In this document: positions 15,414 to 22,142 of the stretch, one piece after another
How the letters are laid out: every line of letters begins with the position of its first letter
How positions within the stretch are numbered: the stretch's first letter is position 1
DNA from: VRUE01 sp036271315
GTDB taxonomy: Bacteria; Actinomycetota; Thermoleophilia; Solirubrobacterales; 70-9
Reading direction: 5' to 3'
Length of the DNA stretch: 26,515 bases
NCBI GenBank assembly: GCA_036271315.1
Contig: DATBAV010000033.1
Location: 1 to 26,515, forward strand
Made by a program: the position numbers and the translations under genes
The notes under the pieces: model-generated
What the model saw: only the letters and a program-made list of their open reading frames with translations
Database searches by the model: none
Told to the model about the DNA's origin: nothing

Positions 15414-16768
15414 AGGCCGCGATCCAGGCGCAGGTGCGCCGCGCGGTTGCCGCCGCGGCGACGCTGACCGGCAAGCGCTTTGGCCTGCTCGTCGCCTCCT
15501 CGGTGGTGGCGACCTCGGCGATCGTCGCCAGCGCGATGACCGGCACGGGGGGGAGCGGGGCGCTGGCAGCGCTGATCGGCCAGAGCCTCGCCTCCGACAA
15601 CACCCCGGTCGCGAGCGCGCCCGCGGCGGCTCCCGAAGCCGAAGAAAGCGCTCCGGCCGCCAGCCCGGAAAGCGCCTCTCCCCAGCCGGAAGCGTCCTCC
15701 GCACCGGTTCCGGCTCCCGAGCCAGCGCCGGAACCGGCCCCCAAACCGGCGCCGAAGGAGCCTGCCGAAGCGCCGGCGGAAGCCGAACCCGAAACGGGCC
15801 CGGTCAAACACGTCTTCGTCATCTCCCTGACCAGTCCCGGCTATGAACAGTCGCTGGGAGCGCAGTCGCAGATGCCTTACCTCTCGGCGACCCTGCGGCC
15901 GCAGGGAGAGCTGCTCAGCAATTACACCCTGCTGGGCGAAGGCCCCCTGGCCAACGGGATCGCCGCGATCAGCGGCCAGCCGCCCAACACGGCGACGACC
16001 GCCGGCTGCCCGACTCATGAAGAATTCAGCTCGGTCACGGCGAACTCGAACGGGGTCCTCGCCGGCTCCGGCTGCGTCTATCCGGTCGAAACCCAGACCC
16101 TGGCCGATCAGCTCACGCTCGACAAGCTCAGCTGGCGCGCCTATGCCGACGGCATGGTCGACCCCACCGGGAAGCCGTCCAACTGCGTGTATCCCAACCC
16201 CGGCGAAGGTAGCGGTCCGACTCAACCGGGCGGCTACGCCGCGAGCCAGAATCCGTTCGTCAACTTCCACTCGCTGCTCGACCTCGGCGATTGCTCGGAA
16301 AACGACGTCCCGCTGGAACAGCTGAGCAAGGACCTCGGCAAAGCCGATAAGACGCCCAGCTACTCGTTCATCGCGCCGACCCCCTGCAACGCCGGCACCG
16401 CCGGCCAGTGCCCCGCCGGGGCACCGGAAGGAGCGGCCAGCGCCGACGCCTTCCTCTCGGCCTGGGTGCCGAAGATCCTCGCCTCGCCCGCCTATAAGGC
16501 CGACGGCCTCCTCATCGTCACCTTCTCCGCGATCAACCCGCCGGTCGCGGGCGCCCCCGCCCCGAGCGGGGATCCGCTGCGCACCGGCGCTCTGCTGCTC
16601 TCGTCGTTCACTACGCCTGGCGGTACCGATTCCGGCGCCTACAACCCCTACTCGCTGCTGCGCTCCAGCGAGGAACTCTTCGCGCTGAAACCCCTCGGCG
16701 TTGCCGCGGGGGCGAAAACGAAGTCCTTTGCAAGCAGCCTGCTGCAGCAGGGCGACGGGGGCGACTAG
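15410..16768 (+). CDS. Membrane-anchored phosphoesterase-fold protein with lost catalytic residues
   Basis: The 452-residue protein has an N-terminal membrane anchor (about residues 24-44), a Pro/Ala/Glu-rich linker (~63-130) and a domain from ~131 that follows the order of the acid phosphatase/phospholipase C-like phosphoesterase family (PF04185 type): KHVFVISLTSPGYEQSLG, MPYLSATL, NYTLLGEGPLANGIAAISGQPPN, TLADQL, NPFVNFHS, PSYSFIAPTPCNAG, ADGLLIVTF, and the end YNPYSLLRSSEELF. At the places where active members carry their metal ligands and nucleophile (ENxS, HxSLxNY, RHxPF, CxDxHD, FDE), this protein has TSPG, EGPLANG, SQNPF, PCNAGTA and FSA. It is therefore probably not an enzyme but an external binding protein. 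It is the last of four overlapping genes after pstB. Several Cys in the domain may form disulfides. Confidence 0.8.
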   Translation: MKAAIQAQVRRAVAAAATLTGKRFGLLVASSVVATSAIVASAMTGTGGSGALAALIGQSLASDNTPVASAPAAAPEAEESAPAASPESASPQPEASSAPVPAPEPAPEPAPKPAPKEPAEAPAEAEPETGPVKHVFVISLTSPGYEQSLGAQSQMPYLSATLRPQGELLSNYTLLGEGPLANGIAAISGQPPNTATTAGCPTHEEFSSVTANSNGVLAGSGCVYPVETQTLADQLTLDKLSWRAYADGMVDPTGKPSNCVYPNPGEGSGPTQPGGYAASQNPFVNFHSLLDLGDCSENDVPLEQLSKDLGKADKTPSYSFIAPTPCNAGTAGQCPAGAPEGAASADAFLSAWVPKILASPAYKADGLLIVTFSAINPPVAGAPAPSGDPLRTGALLLSSFTTPGGTDSGAYNPYSLLRSSEELFALKPLGVAAGAKTKSFASSLLQQGDGGD

Positions 16769-16794
16769 GAGTCGGGACGGGCCGAACGCGGCTC

Positions 16795-16800
16795 TAGGAT
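16795..16800 (+). promoter_or_regulatory. Putative -10 (TAGGAT), leaderless start of the LapA-like gene
   Basis: TAGGAT is followed by 7 bases and then the GTG at 16808, so transcription would begin at or next to the start codon. An ATG at 16799 lies inside the hexamer itself and is thus an unlikely start. Confidence 0.5.
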
Positions 16801-16807
16801 GAGTCGC

Positions 16808-17044
16808 GTGCCCGAGCAGAAAAAGCCGGTCAACTGGCGGGCCTGGATCGTCGGGGTCCTGGTCGCGATCGTCGTCATCATCGCCCTGCAGAACTCCCAG
16901 CAGGTGCGCGTCGACGTCCTCTTCATCACCGTCGACGCGCCGCTGATCATCACCCTGCTCGCCGCGGTCGCGATCGGAGCCCTGATCGGTTACGTCACTC
17001 CGCTCGTTCGCCGGCATCGGCGCGACGAGGCCAAGCGCGCCTAG
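16808..17044 (+). CDS. LapA-domain (DUF1049-like) small membrane protein
   Basis: The 78-residue protein has a short basic N-terminus (PEQKKPVNWRAW), a first membrane helix (IVGVLVAIVVIIALQNSQQV), the short VDVLFITVDAPL link, a second helix (IITLLAAVAIGALIGYVTPLV) and a basic cytosolic tail (RRHRRDEAKRA). The ALQNSQ..V.V.F and the Leu-rich second helix match the LapA (lipopolysaccharide assembly protein A domain) family, which in Gram-positives is of unknown role. The GTG start is chosen from the TAGGAT promoter 7 bases upstream; an in-frame ATG is 9 bases earlier. It is a separate unit from the pst-linked cassette, which ends 39 bases before. Confidence 0.8.
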   Translation: MPEQKKPVNWRAWIVGVLVAIVVIIALQNSQQVRVDVLFITVDAPLIITLLAAVAIGALIGYVTPLVRRHRRDEAKRA

Positions 17045-17101
17045 CTCCGGTGGCAGTCGACGAGTAGTCGCATTCATCCCGTGATCGGGGTAGAGCCGAA
17101 C

Positions 17102-17776
17102 ATGGCGCCGGGGAATCCTCAGCCGGGTCGCTTCGCCGACCGAGCCGACGCGGGCCGGCAGCTCGCCGCACGGTTGCTGGCGCTGACGGGCGAGCGGCCA
17201 CTTGTCGTCGGCCTGCCACGTGGCGGCATTCCGGTAGCCGAGCAGGTCGCCGCAGCGCTGAGAGCGCCGCTCGAGATCCTCGCCGTGCGCAAGCTCGGCG
17301 CTCCCCACAACCCCGAGTACGGGATCGGCGCGATTGCCGAGGGCGGCACCGAGGTCTTCGATCGCGAGGCGCTGGCGCTGCTGGAGATCGATGGCGACGA
17401 GCTGGCTGGCATCGTCGAGCGCGAGACCGCCGAGCTGTGGCGCCGGGTCGAGGCCTATCGGGGCGATCGCGAGCCCCTCTCTCCGCGCGATCGCACCGTC
17501 ATCGTCGTCGACGACGGCGTCGCGACCGGCGTCACCGACACCGCCGCCCTGCGGCAGGTCCGCCGCGATCGGCCCCGGCGCTTGATTCTCGCCGTCCCGG
17601 TCTGCCCGCCGGACTCGCTCGCGCTCCTGCGGGGCGAGGCCGATGAGGTCGTCTGCCTGCTCGCGCCGCCCCGGCTGCAGGGGGTCGGCCAGTGGTACTC
17701 GGACTTCGGCCAGGTCTCCGACGCCGAGGTCGTTTCCGCGTTGGCGAGGGCCAAGGGGCGAGACATCGCGGACTGA
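17102..17776 (+). CDS. Phosphoribosyltransferase-family protein
   Basis: The protein (224 residues from this ATG) has the type I phosphoribosyltransferase fold. The 13-residue PRPP-binding motif is seen as TVIVVDDGVATGVTD, and the N-terminal FADRADAGRQLAARL and VVGLPRGGIPVAEQVA segments are typical of the stand-alone group often found in actinomycetes. The substrate is not known for this group, so no pathway is claimed. The GTG at 17081 would add 7 residues and is a possible alternative; neither start has a clear ribosome binding site. TAGAGC lies 5 bases before the ATG, a weak hint of leaderless transcription. The gene is flanked by unrelated single-gene units. Confidence 0.85.
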   Translation: MAPGNPQPGRFADRADAGRQLAARLLALTGERPLVVGLPRGGIPVAEQVAAALRAPLEILAVRKLGAPHNPEYGIGAIAEGGTEVFDREALALLEIDGDELAGIVERETAELWRRVEAYRGDREPLSPRDRTVIVVDDGVATGVTDTAALRQVRRDRPRRLILAVPVCPPDSLALLRGEADEVVCLLAPPRLQGVGQWYSDFGQVSDAEVVSALARAKGRDIAD

Positions 17777-17842
17777 GCTCATCGCGGGAAAGCCGCAGCC
17801 GATCGGCGGCTTCCTGCGGATGGAGCGCCGCCGCCGCGACCC

Positions 17843-17848
17843 TAGGGT
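17843..17848 (+). promoter_or_regulatory. Putative -10 (TAGGGT), leaderless start of the flavoprotein gene
   Basis: TAGGGT is followed by 6 bases (CCAGGG) and then the ATG at 17855, the spacing expected for a leaderless mRNA. No other ribosome binding site is evident apart from the AGGG within the spacer. Confidence 0.5.
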
Positions 17849-17854
17849 CCAGGG

Positions 17855-19048
17855 ATGACAGGAAGTGACCGGCGTGGCGACGGACAGAAAGTTCTGGTTG
17901 CGGGCGCGGGGGTCGCCGGCCTCGAGGCAGCCCTTGCCCTGCGGGACCTGGCGGGCGACCGGGTCGACATCGCCTTGCACGACCCGAGCAGGGAGTTCTC
18001 CTATCGCCCCTTTGGCATCGGTGAGCCGTACGGAACGACCCGTGCTTTTCGCTATGACCTGCGCAGTCTGAGCGAGCTCTGCGGCGCTTCGCTTCACGCG
18101 AGCGCCATTTCCGCGGTCGAGCCCGAACAGCGCATCGCTGTGACCCGCGACGGCGAGCGACATCCCTATGACCACCTGATCGTGGCGACGGGCGCGCGCA
18201 TGCTCTGGGCGGTGCCCGGTGCCGCAACTTACTGGGGGGTCGCCGACGAAGGCCAGGTGGGCGACCTGATCGCGGATCTGCGCTTGGGCCGCCTGCGACG
18301 CCTGGCCCTGACCATGCCGCCAGGGCATAGTTGGGTCCTGCCGCTCTACGAGCTGGCGCTGCTCGCAGCCAACGTGCTCGACAAGACCGCCAACGATCGA
18401 ACTCGGATCACGGTGGTGACCCCGGAAGCTGCCCCCCTGGAGATCTTCGGGCCCCGCGCCGCCGAGCAGACGAGCGCGTTGCTGGCGGAACGTCAGGTCG
18501 ACGTCATCGCCGGGGCCCGACCGATCTCCTTCGCGTCGGGGCGCCTGCGCATCGACCCCGGCGATGAGGTCGAGGCCGACGCGGTGATCGCCCTACCGCG
18601 CCTGGAAGGCAGGAGGATCGGCGGTATCCCCCACGACGAGGACGGTTTCATCGCCGTCGATGAACACGGCGGCGCGGTTGGGATGGAGCGGATCTACGCG
18701 GCCGGGGACGTCAGCTCCCTGTTCTTCAAGCAAGGCGCCTTCGCCAGCCAGCAGGCCGACACGGTGGCGGAAGCGATCGCCGCCGCGGCCGGGGCAGAGG
18801 TCGAGCCGCGGGCCGCGGGCCCGCGAATGCGAGCGGTGCTCTGGACTGCCCAGGGCCCCCGCTACTTCTCCGGCAGAAACGGAGAGGACGAGGAGCGGGG
18901 TTCCAGCCCCAGCCAGCGCCACCTGGAACTCCTGCACAACGGCAGGCTGACCGCCCGCTACCTGTCGCCCCTGGTCGACTCGCTCCTTGCAGGCAACGGT
19001 TCCCACTCCGCCGAACGCAGCGCGACCGAGGCGCCTCAGCGCGTCTGA
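17855..19048 (+). CDS. FAD/NAD(P)-dependent oxidoreductase, sulfide:quinone reductase-like fold without the redox cysteines
   Basis: The 397-residue protein has a dinucleotide-binding motif GAGVAGLEAALAL at the N-terminus (residues ~16-30), an LIVATGAR segment, and a C-terminal FAD motif IYAAGDVSSLFFKQGAFASQQAD. The HDPSREFSYRPFGIGEPYG stretch and the GAFASQQAD end resemble the NDH-2/sulfide:quinone reductase group. True sulfide:quinone reductases use two or three cysteines; only one Cys (residue 76) exists here, so that activity is unlikely. No membrane helix is seen, though the C-terminal part is basic and amphipathic. Substrate and acceptor are unknown. Transcription probably begins at the ATG itself. 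The next gene starts 19 bases after its stop. Confidence 0.85.
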   Translation: MTGSDRRGDGQKVLVAGAGVAGLEAALALRDLAGDRVDIALHDPSREFSYRPFGIGEPYGTTRAFRYDLRSLSELCGASLHASAISAVEPEQRIAVTRDGERHPYDHLIVATGARMLWAVPGAATYWGVADEGQVGDLIADLRLGRLRRLALTMPPGHSWVLPLYELALLAANVLDKTANDRTRITVVTPEAAPLEIFGPRAAEQTSALLAERQVDVIAGARPISFASGRLRIDPGDEVEADAVIALPRLEGRRIGGIPHDEDGFIAVDEHGGAVGMERIYAAGDVSSLFFKQGAFASQQADTVAEAIAAAAGAEVEPRAAGPRMRAVLWTAQGPRYFSGRNGEDEERGSSPSQRHLELLHNGRLTARYLSPLVDSLLAGNGSHSAERSATEAPQRV

Positions 19049-19055
19049 ATCTCGG

Positions 19056-19061
19056 CATGAT
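19056..19061 (+). promoter_or_regulatory. Putative -10 (CATGAT), leaderless start of the RNA methyltransferase gene
   Basis: CATGAT lies 6 bases before the GTG at 19068. It differs from TATGAT by one base. This supports the GTG as the start over in-frame codons farther upstream that overlap the flavoprotein gene. Confidence 0.4.
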
Positions 19062-19067
19062 GGGGCG

Positions 19068-19838
19068 GTGAGCGACCCCGTCGTCCAGCGCTTTCGCGCC
19101 GCCCGCCGCGACCCGGACCTTGCCTTGCTTGAGGGCTTTCACGCGCTCAAGCACGCGCTGCGCTTCGGCGCCGACGTGATCGAGGCAGTTGCCTCCGAGC
19201 CGGCCGAGCTGGACCGGCTGGCGGCCGATCTCGCTCCGGACCTCGCCGGTTCGCTGGCCGAGCGAACCGCGGCGGTCGATGCCGAGCTCCTGGCCCAGCT
19301 CGTGCCCCACTCCCCCCGCACCGGGGTTGTCGCGATCGCCCGCCGTCCCGACGTCGATGTCGCCACCGTTCTCGCGGCGGAGCGCCCGGCGCCGGTCGTG
19401 CTGCTGGAGGACCCGCGCACGATGGGCAACATGGGGGCCTGCGTGCGGGTGGCCGCGGCAGCGGACGCGGCCGCCGTGCTCACCACCGGCAGCAACGATC
19501 CCTGGCACCCGGAGGCGCTGCGCGGCGCCGCCGGGCTGCACTTTGCCCTGCCGGTGGCGCGGATCGAGGCGTTGCGCGAGGGCGGCAGGCCTCTGGTCGC
19601 GATCGATCCCGAGGGGGAGCGGCTGGGGGAGAGCGAGCTCGACCCGCGCTCGGTCCTCGCCTTCGGCACCGAGCGCTACGGCCTCAGCGAGGCTCTGCTC
19701 GAGCGTGCCGACGCACGCCTGGCGATCCCGATGCGCGAGGGGGTGTCCAGCCTCAACCTGGCGACCGCGGTCTCCGCCGTGCTTTTCTCACAACGACTTG
19801 AACCTCGTGGGCGGCGGTCACGTAGATCGGGCAAATGA
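19068..19838 (+). CDS. SpoU/TrmH-family RNA 2'-O-methyltransferase
   Basis: The 256-residue protein is a SPOUT-class methyltransferase that uses S-adenosylmethionine to methylate ribose in rRNA or tRNA. All three family motifs are visible: motif 1 DPRTMGNMGACVRVAAAA, motif 2 VLAFGTERYGLSE and motif 3 IPMREGVSSLNLATAVSAVLF. An N-terminal part of ~110 residues (LLEGFHALKHALRFGADV) resembles the RNA-substrate-binding domain of RlmB-type enzymes. The target nucleotide cannot be told from sequence. The GTG start follows a CATGAT hexamer by 6 bases. Nineteen of 20 Glu codons are GAG. The stop overlaps the cupredoxin start (ATGA), though the cupredoxin may have its own promoter. Confidence 0.9.
   Translation: MSDPVVQRFRAARRDPDLALLEGFHALKHALRFGADVIEAVASEPAELDRLAADLAPDLAGSLAERTAAVDAELLAQLVPHSPRTGVVAIARRPDVDVATVLAAERPAPVVLLEDPRTMGNMGACVRVAAAADAAAVLTTGSNDPWHPEALRGAAGLHFALPVARIEALREGGRPLVAIDPEGERLGESELDPRSVLAFGTERYGLSEALLERADARLAIPMREGVSSLNLATAVSAVLFSQRLEPRGRRSRRSGK
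19823..19828 (+). promoter_or_regulatory. Possible -10 (TAGATC) before the cupredoxin gene
   Basis: TAGATC (or GTAGAT one base earlier) lies 6 bases before the ATG at 19835 and inside the end of the methyltransferase gene. The last base is not T, so the match to TANNNT is weak; ATGA coupling with the upstream gene is an alternative. Confidence 0.3.
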
Positions 19839-20173
19839 AGAAGATCGTCGGCTCGCTTGTCCTCGCTGCTGGACTGATCGCCACCCAGGTGGCGCCCGCC
19901 GCCGCCCCCGGTCCGGCCACGGCCAGCAGGGCGAAGACGGTCGACATCGACCACTTCAAGTTCCACCCCCACACGCTCGAAGTCGCCAAGGGCACCAAGG
20001 TGGTCTTCTCGAATTCGGCGGACGTCGCGCACACCGCGACGGACCCGGGGGCCTTCAACAGCGGCCACATCGCTGCGGGCGAATCGTTCGCCGTGCGCTT
20101 CGAACATAAGGGGACCTTCAGCTACCACTGCGAAATTCACCCCTTCATGCACGGCAAGATCGTCGTCGGCTGA
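19835..20173 (+). CDS. Exported cupredoxin (plastocyanin-like blue copper protein)
   Basis: The 112-residue precursor has a signal peptide (residues 1-~24, KKIVGSLVLAAGLIATQVAPAAA) and no lipobox. The rest is one cupredoxin domain with a full type 1 copper site: His66 (VAHT) and the C-terminal loop Cys99-x-x-His102-x-x-Met105 (YHCEIHPFMHG). Such small proteins carry electrons outside the membrane; the partner is not evident here. All four Glu codons are GAA, in contrast to the overlapping methyltransferase gene (19 of 20 GAG). The start overlaps the methyltransferase stop by ATGA. Without a membrane anchor it would be free or held by other proteins. Confidence 0.92.
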   Translation: MKKIVGSLVLAAGLIATQVAPAAAPGPATASRAKTVDIDHFKFHPHTLEVAKGTKVVFSNSADVAHTATDPGAFNSGHIAAGESFAVRFEHKGTFSYHCEIHPFMHGKIVVG

Positions 20174-20179
20174 GGTAAG

Positions 20180-20198
20180 TTGGCGGTAGTCCCGCCAA
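20180..20198 (+). promoter_or_regulatory. Small inverted repeat before the SHOCT-protein gene
   Basis: TTGGCGG and CCGCCAA form perfect 7-bp arms around a 5-base spacer, 7 bases after the cupredoxin stop and just upstream of the ribosome binding site of the next gene. It could be an operator, a weak terminator or a leader hairpin; no T-run follows. Confidence 0.4.
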
Positions 20199-20215
20199 CA
20201 CCGAAAGGATTCACC

Positions 20216-20608
20216 TTGCCGTTTGCCGACATCAATGTGGGAGAAGCCCTCCTCGTAGCTTTCGAGGTCTTCTTCTTTGTGATCTGGATTTGGATCCTGA
20301 TCACGATCCTCACCGACCTCTTCCGTGACCATGAAACCTCCGGCTGGGTGAAGGCGGCCTGGGTGCTCTTCCTGGTCTTCATCCCCTTCCTCACCGCGCT
20401 GATCTACCTGATCGCCCGCGGCAGCGGCATGCGCGACCGCACGATCAAGGCGCAAGCCGAGGCAAAGCAGCACTTCGATTCCTACGTCCGCGAACAGGCG
20501 CACGCCTCGTCGCCGGCTGACGAACTGCACAAGCTGAACGAGCTGAAGGAAAAGGGCGCGCTCTCGGCTGAGGAGTTCGACAAGGCGAAGGCGAAACTGC
20601 TCGCATAG
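20216..20608 (+). CDS. Membrane protein with phospholipase D-like N-terminal helix domain and SHOCT domain
   Basis: I chose the TTG at 20216 because GAAAGGA (20203-20209) lies 6 bases before it; an in-frame TTG at 20180 has no such site. The 130-residue protein has two membrane helices (about residues 11-34, ALLVAFEVFFFVIWIWILITIL, and 44-65, AAWVLFLVFIPFLTALIYLI) of the PLDc_N type, then a charged helical stretch and a C-terminal SHOCT domain (ADELHKLNELKEKGALSAEEFDKAKAKLL). There are no phospholipase D catalytic HKD motifs, so it is not an enzyme. SHOCT domains are common short oligomerisation modules in actinomycete membrane proteins. Function unknown. A large hairpin starts 8 bases after the stop. 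Confidence 0.82.
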   Translation: MPFADINVGEALLVAFEVFFFVIWIWILITILTDLFRDHETSGWVKAAWVLFLVFIPFLTALIYLIARGSGMRDRTIKAQAEAKQHFDSYVREQAHASSPADELHKLNELKEKGALSAEEFDKAKAKLLA

Positions 20609-20615
20609 CCGACGA

Positions 20616-20689
20616 GGATGCCGGTGCCCCTCCCCAAAACGCGCGGCAGGAGCCGCGCTTGAGTGTTTTGGGGAGGGGCACCGGCATCC
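20616..20689. repeat. Long palindromic element 1 (25-bp outer stem with inner hairpin)
   Basis: Outer arms 20616-20640 and 20665-20689 are perfect reverse complements. Inside, GCGCGGC-AGGA-GCCGCGC (20641-20658) makes a second stem, and TTGAGT (20659-20664) is left as a one-sided bulge. The core GAGT-N4-TGGGGAGG is shared, in opposite orientation, with the element at 20739-20806. It begins 8 bases after a stop codon and could also end transcription, but no T-run follows. Positions 20609-20921 hold no gene. Confidence 0.85.
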
Positions 20690-20738
20690 CTCCCGAGCTA
20701 CCCAAGCTTCTGACCAACGAGGTCCCGCCGGCGGCGTG

Positions 20739-20806
20739 AGGTCCTGCGGGGGTTCCTCCCCAGGAACTCCCGCGAAGCGGCCTGGGGAGGAACCCCCGCA
20801 GGACCT
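20739..20806. repeat. Long palindromic element 2 (26-bp outer stem with inner hairpin)
   Basis: Outer arms 20739-20764 and 20781-20806 are perfect reverse complements. Inside, CCGC-GAA-GCGG (20770-20780) makes a small stem flush with the right arm, and AACTC (20765-20769) is left as a one-sided bulge on the left. Read on the minus strand it has the same layout as element 1: outer stem, inner hairpin, GAGT bulge, TGGGGAGG. The outer arm sequences beyond this core differ between the two elements, yet each is fully self-complementary. Confidence 0.85.
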
Positions 20807-20823
20807 GGTGCGTCGGGACGCCT

Positions 20824-20855
20824 TGCGGAAACCCTCCAAATTGCGGGTTTCTGCA
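20824..20855. repeat. Third, shorter hairpin upstream of the NlpC/P60 gene
   Basis: TGCGGAAACCC (20824-20834) and GGGTTTCTGCA (20845-20855) pair over 11 bp with one G-T wobble around a 10-base loop. It lacks the core motif of the two larger elements and is AT-richer. It could be a terminator for transcripts coming from upstream or part of the control region of the next gene. Confidence 0.5.
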
Positions 20856-20906
20856 TGGGATCTTGCAAGTTATTAGCGGTTCCTAACAATTGCGCGAGGG
20901 GTTCGC

Positions 20907-20912
20907 TACCGT
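20907..20912 (+). promoter_or_regulatory. Putative -10 (TACCGT) of the NlpC/P60 gene
   Basis: TACCGT fits TANNNT and ends 9 bases before the ATG at 20922, leaving a leader of at most a few bases. An AT-rich stretch (TTGCAAGTTATTAG, near 20863) lies upstream but is too far to be its -35. Confidence 0.4.
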
Positions 20913-20921
20913 CCTCCGCCG

Positions 20922-22142
20922 ATGCGCGTACCCCTTCGCGGCAACTCATTGCGGCTGCTGCTGCCCGCGGCAGCGCTCCTGGCCCTCCTCTGCGTGGTCG
21001 CTTCGGCGCCGGCAAAGGACCTGGAAGAAAAACTCCAGGACACGCAGGGCAAGCTCAGCCACGTGCGCGAAGACCAGAGCGCCCTGGCGGCGACGATCGC
21101 CGAACAGAACAAGGCGATCGACTCGATGATCGGCGAAGTCTCGGACCTTCGCCAGCAGCAGGCCGCGGTCGAGGCCGAACTCTCGGCCAAGGAAGGCGAA
21201 CTCGACGCCGCGACCGAAAAGCTCGAAGCCGACCAGCGCCACCTCGCCGCGGTGCGGGCTCGCCTGCAGCGCGCACTCGACGTCCTGCGCGAACGACTGG
21301 TCTCGATCTATGAGTCGGGCAGCCCCGACATGCTCAACGTCGTGCTCGACTCGGCCAGCTGGTCGGAAGTGAACACCCGCGCCGACTACCTCGACCAGAT
21401 CCAGCAGTACGACGACTCGGTCGCCTCGCGGGTCAAGGGCCTGCGTGACGAAGCGCGCGCCGCGGTCAAGCGGATGACCGCCGTGCGCGCCCAGATCAAA
21501 GAAGCGCGCGACGCGATCGCGGCCAAGGAGAAGGAAGTCGCCGCCGCCCGCGCAGAGGCCGAGGCTCGCTTCGCCGAACTGAAGTCGGCCCAGGCCGAAC
21601 GCCGCGCCGCGATGGAAACGCTCGAGTCGCGCGAAGAAGCGCTCAGCGACAACCTCGCTTCGATCTCGGAACAGATCGCCAGCACCACCGGCGCGCCGGC
21701 TCCGGTGACCGGCACGCCAGCGCCGTTGACTGCCGGCGAGAGCGCCGAATTCATCTCCGAAAGCCAGGCCAGCGTGCCGAGCGCCGCCCCGGCCGCGATT
21801 GCCGCCGCGATCGAAGCGGCCAACTCGATCGCCACCACCCCTTACATCTGGGGCGGCGGCCACGGCTCCTTCGAATCCTCGGGTTACGACTGCTCCGGCG
21901 CGACGAGCTTTGCCCTGCACGGCGGCGGCTTCCTCGAAAGCCCGCTCGACTCGACCGGCCTCGAGACCTGGGGCGAACCCGGCCCCGGCAAGTGGATCAC
22001 CGTGTACGCCAACGCCGAACACGCTTGGATGATCATCGCCGGCCTCGCCTTCGACACCGTCGGTGGCCCTGGCCCTCGCTGGCACAGCTCGCCGGTCGAC
22101 TCGCCGGAAGGCTTCGTCGCCCGCCACCCGCCTGGGTACTAG
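20922..22142 (+). CDS. Exported coiled-coil NlpC/P60-like cell wall hydrolase
   Basis: The 406-residue precursor starts with a signal peptide (about residues 1-31, LLLPAAALLALLCVVASAPA), followed by a long coiled coil (~32-265) of the kind found in CwlO/RipA-type peptidoglycan hydrolases, an Ala/Pro/Thr-rich linker and a C-terminal NlpC/P60-like domain (~290-406). The catalytic Cys is in YDCSGATSF (C324), preceded by the usual YIWGGGHG; the likely catalytic His is in AEHAWMIIAG (H367). The domain is expected to cut stem peptides of peptidoglycan outside the cell, with the coiled coil serving for control or FtsEX-like docking (family knowledge). Glu codons are nearly all GAA. The stop shares a CTAG with the stop of the convergent gene. 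Confidence 0.88.
   Translation: MRVPLRGNSLRLLLPAAALLALLCVVASAPAKDLEEKLQDTQGKLSHVREDQSALAATIAEQNKAIDSMIGEVSDLRQQQAAVEAELSAKEGELDAATEKLEADQRHLAAVRARLQRALDVLRERLVSIYESGSPDMLNVVLDSASWSEVNTRADYLDQIQQYDDSVASRVKGLRDEARAAVKRMTAVRAQIKEARDAIAAKEKEVAAARAEAEARFAELKSAQAERRAAMETLESREEALSDNLASISEQIASTTGAPAPVTGTPAPLTAGESAEFISESQASVPSAAPAAIAAAIEAANSIATTPYIWGGGHGSFESSGYDCSGATSFALHGGGFLESPLDSTGLETWGEPGPGKWITVYANAEHAWMIIAGLAFDTVGGPGPRWHSSPVDSPEGFVARHPPGY

Noticed and set aside
15347..18328. Very long open frame (993 codons) on the minus strand across the pst cassette and two further genes
   Set aside because: It runs antisense to several genes with clear families and coupled starts, has the low-complexity Arg/Gly/Gln-rich make-up of a GC-driven shadow frame, and shows no domain.
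17855..19048. Sulfide:quinone reductase call
   Set aside because: Only one cysteine in the protein; the active-site disulfide is missing.
20616..20806. Integron attC sites or a CRISPR remnant
   Set aside because: There are no RYYYAAC/GTTRRRY ends and no regular repeat-spacer pattern; only two inverted elements are present and no integrase or cas gene is nearby.
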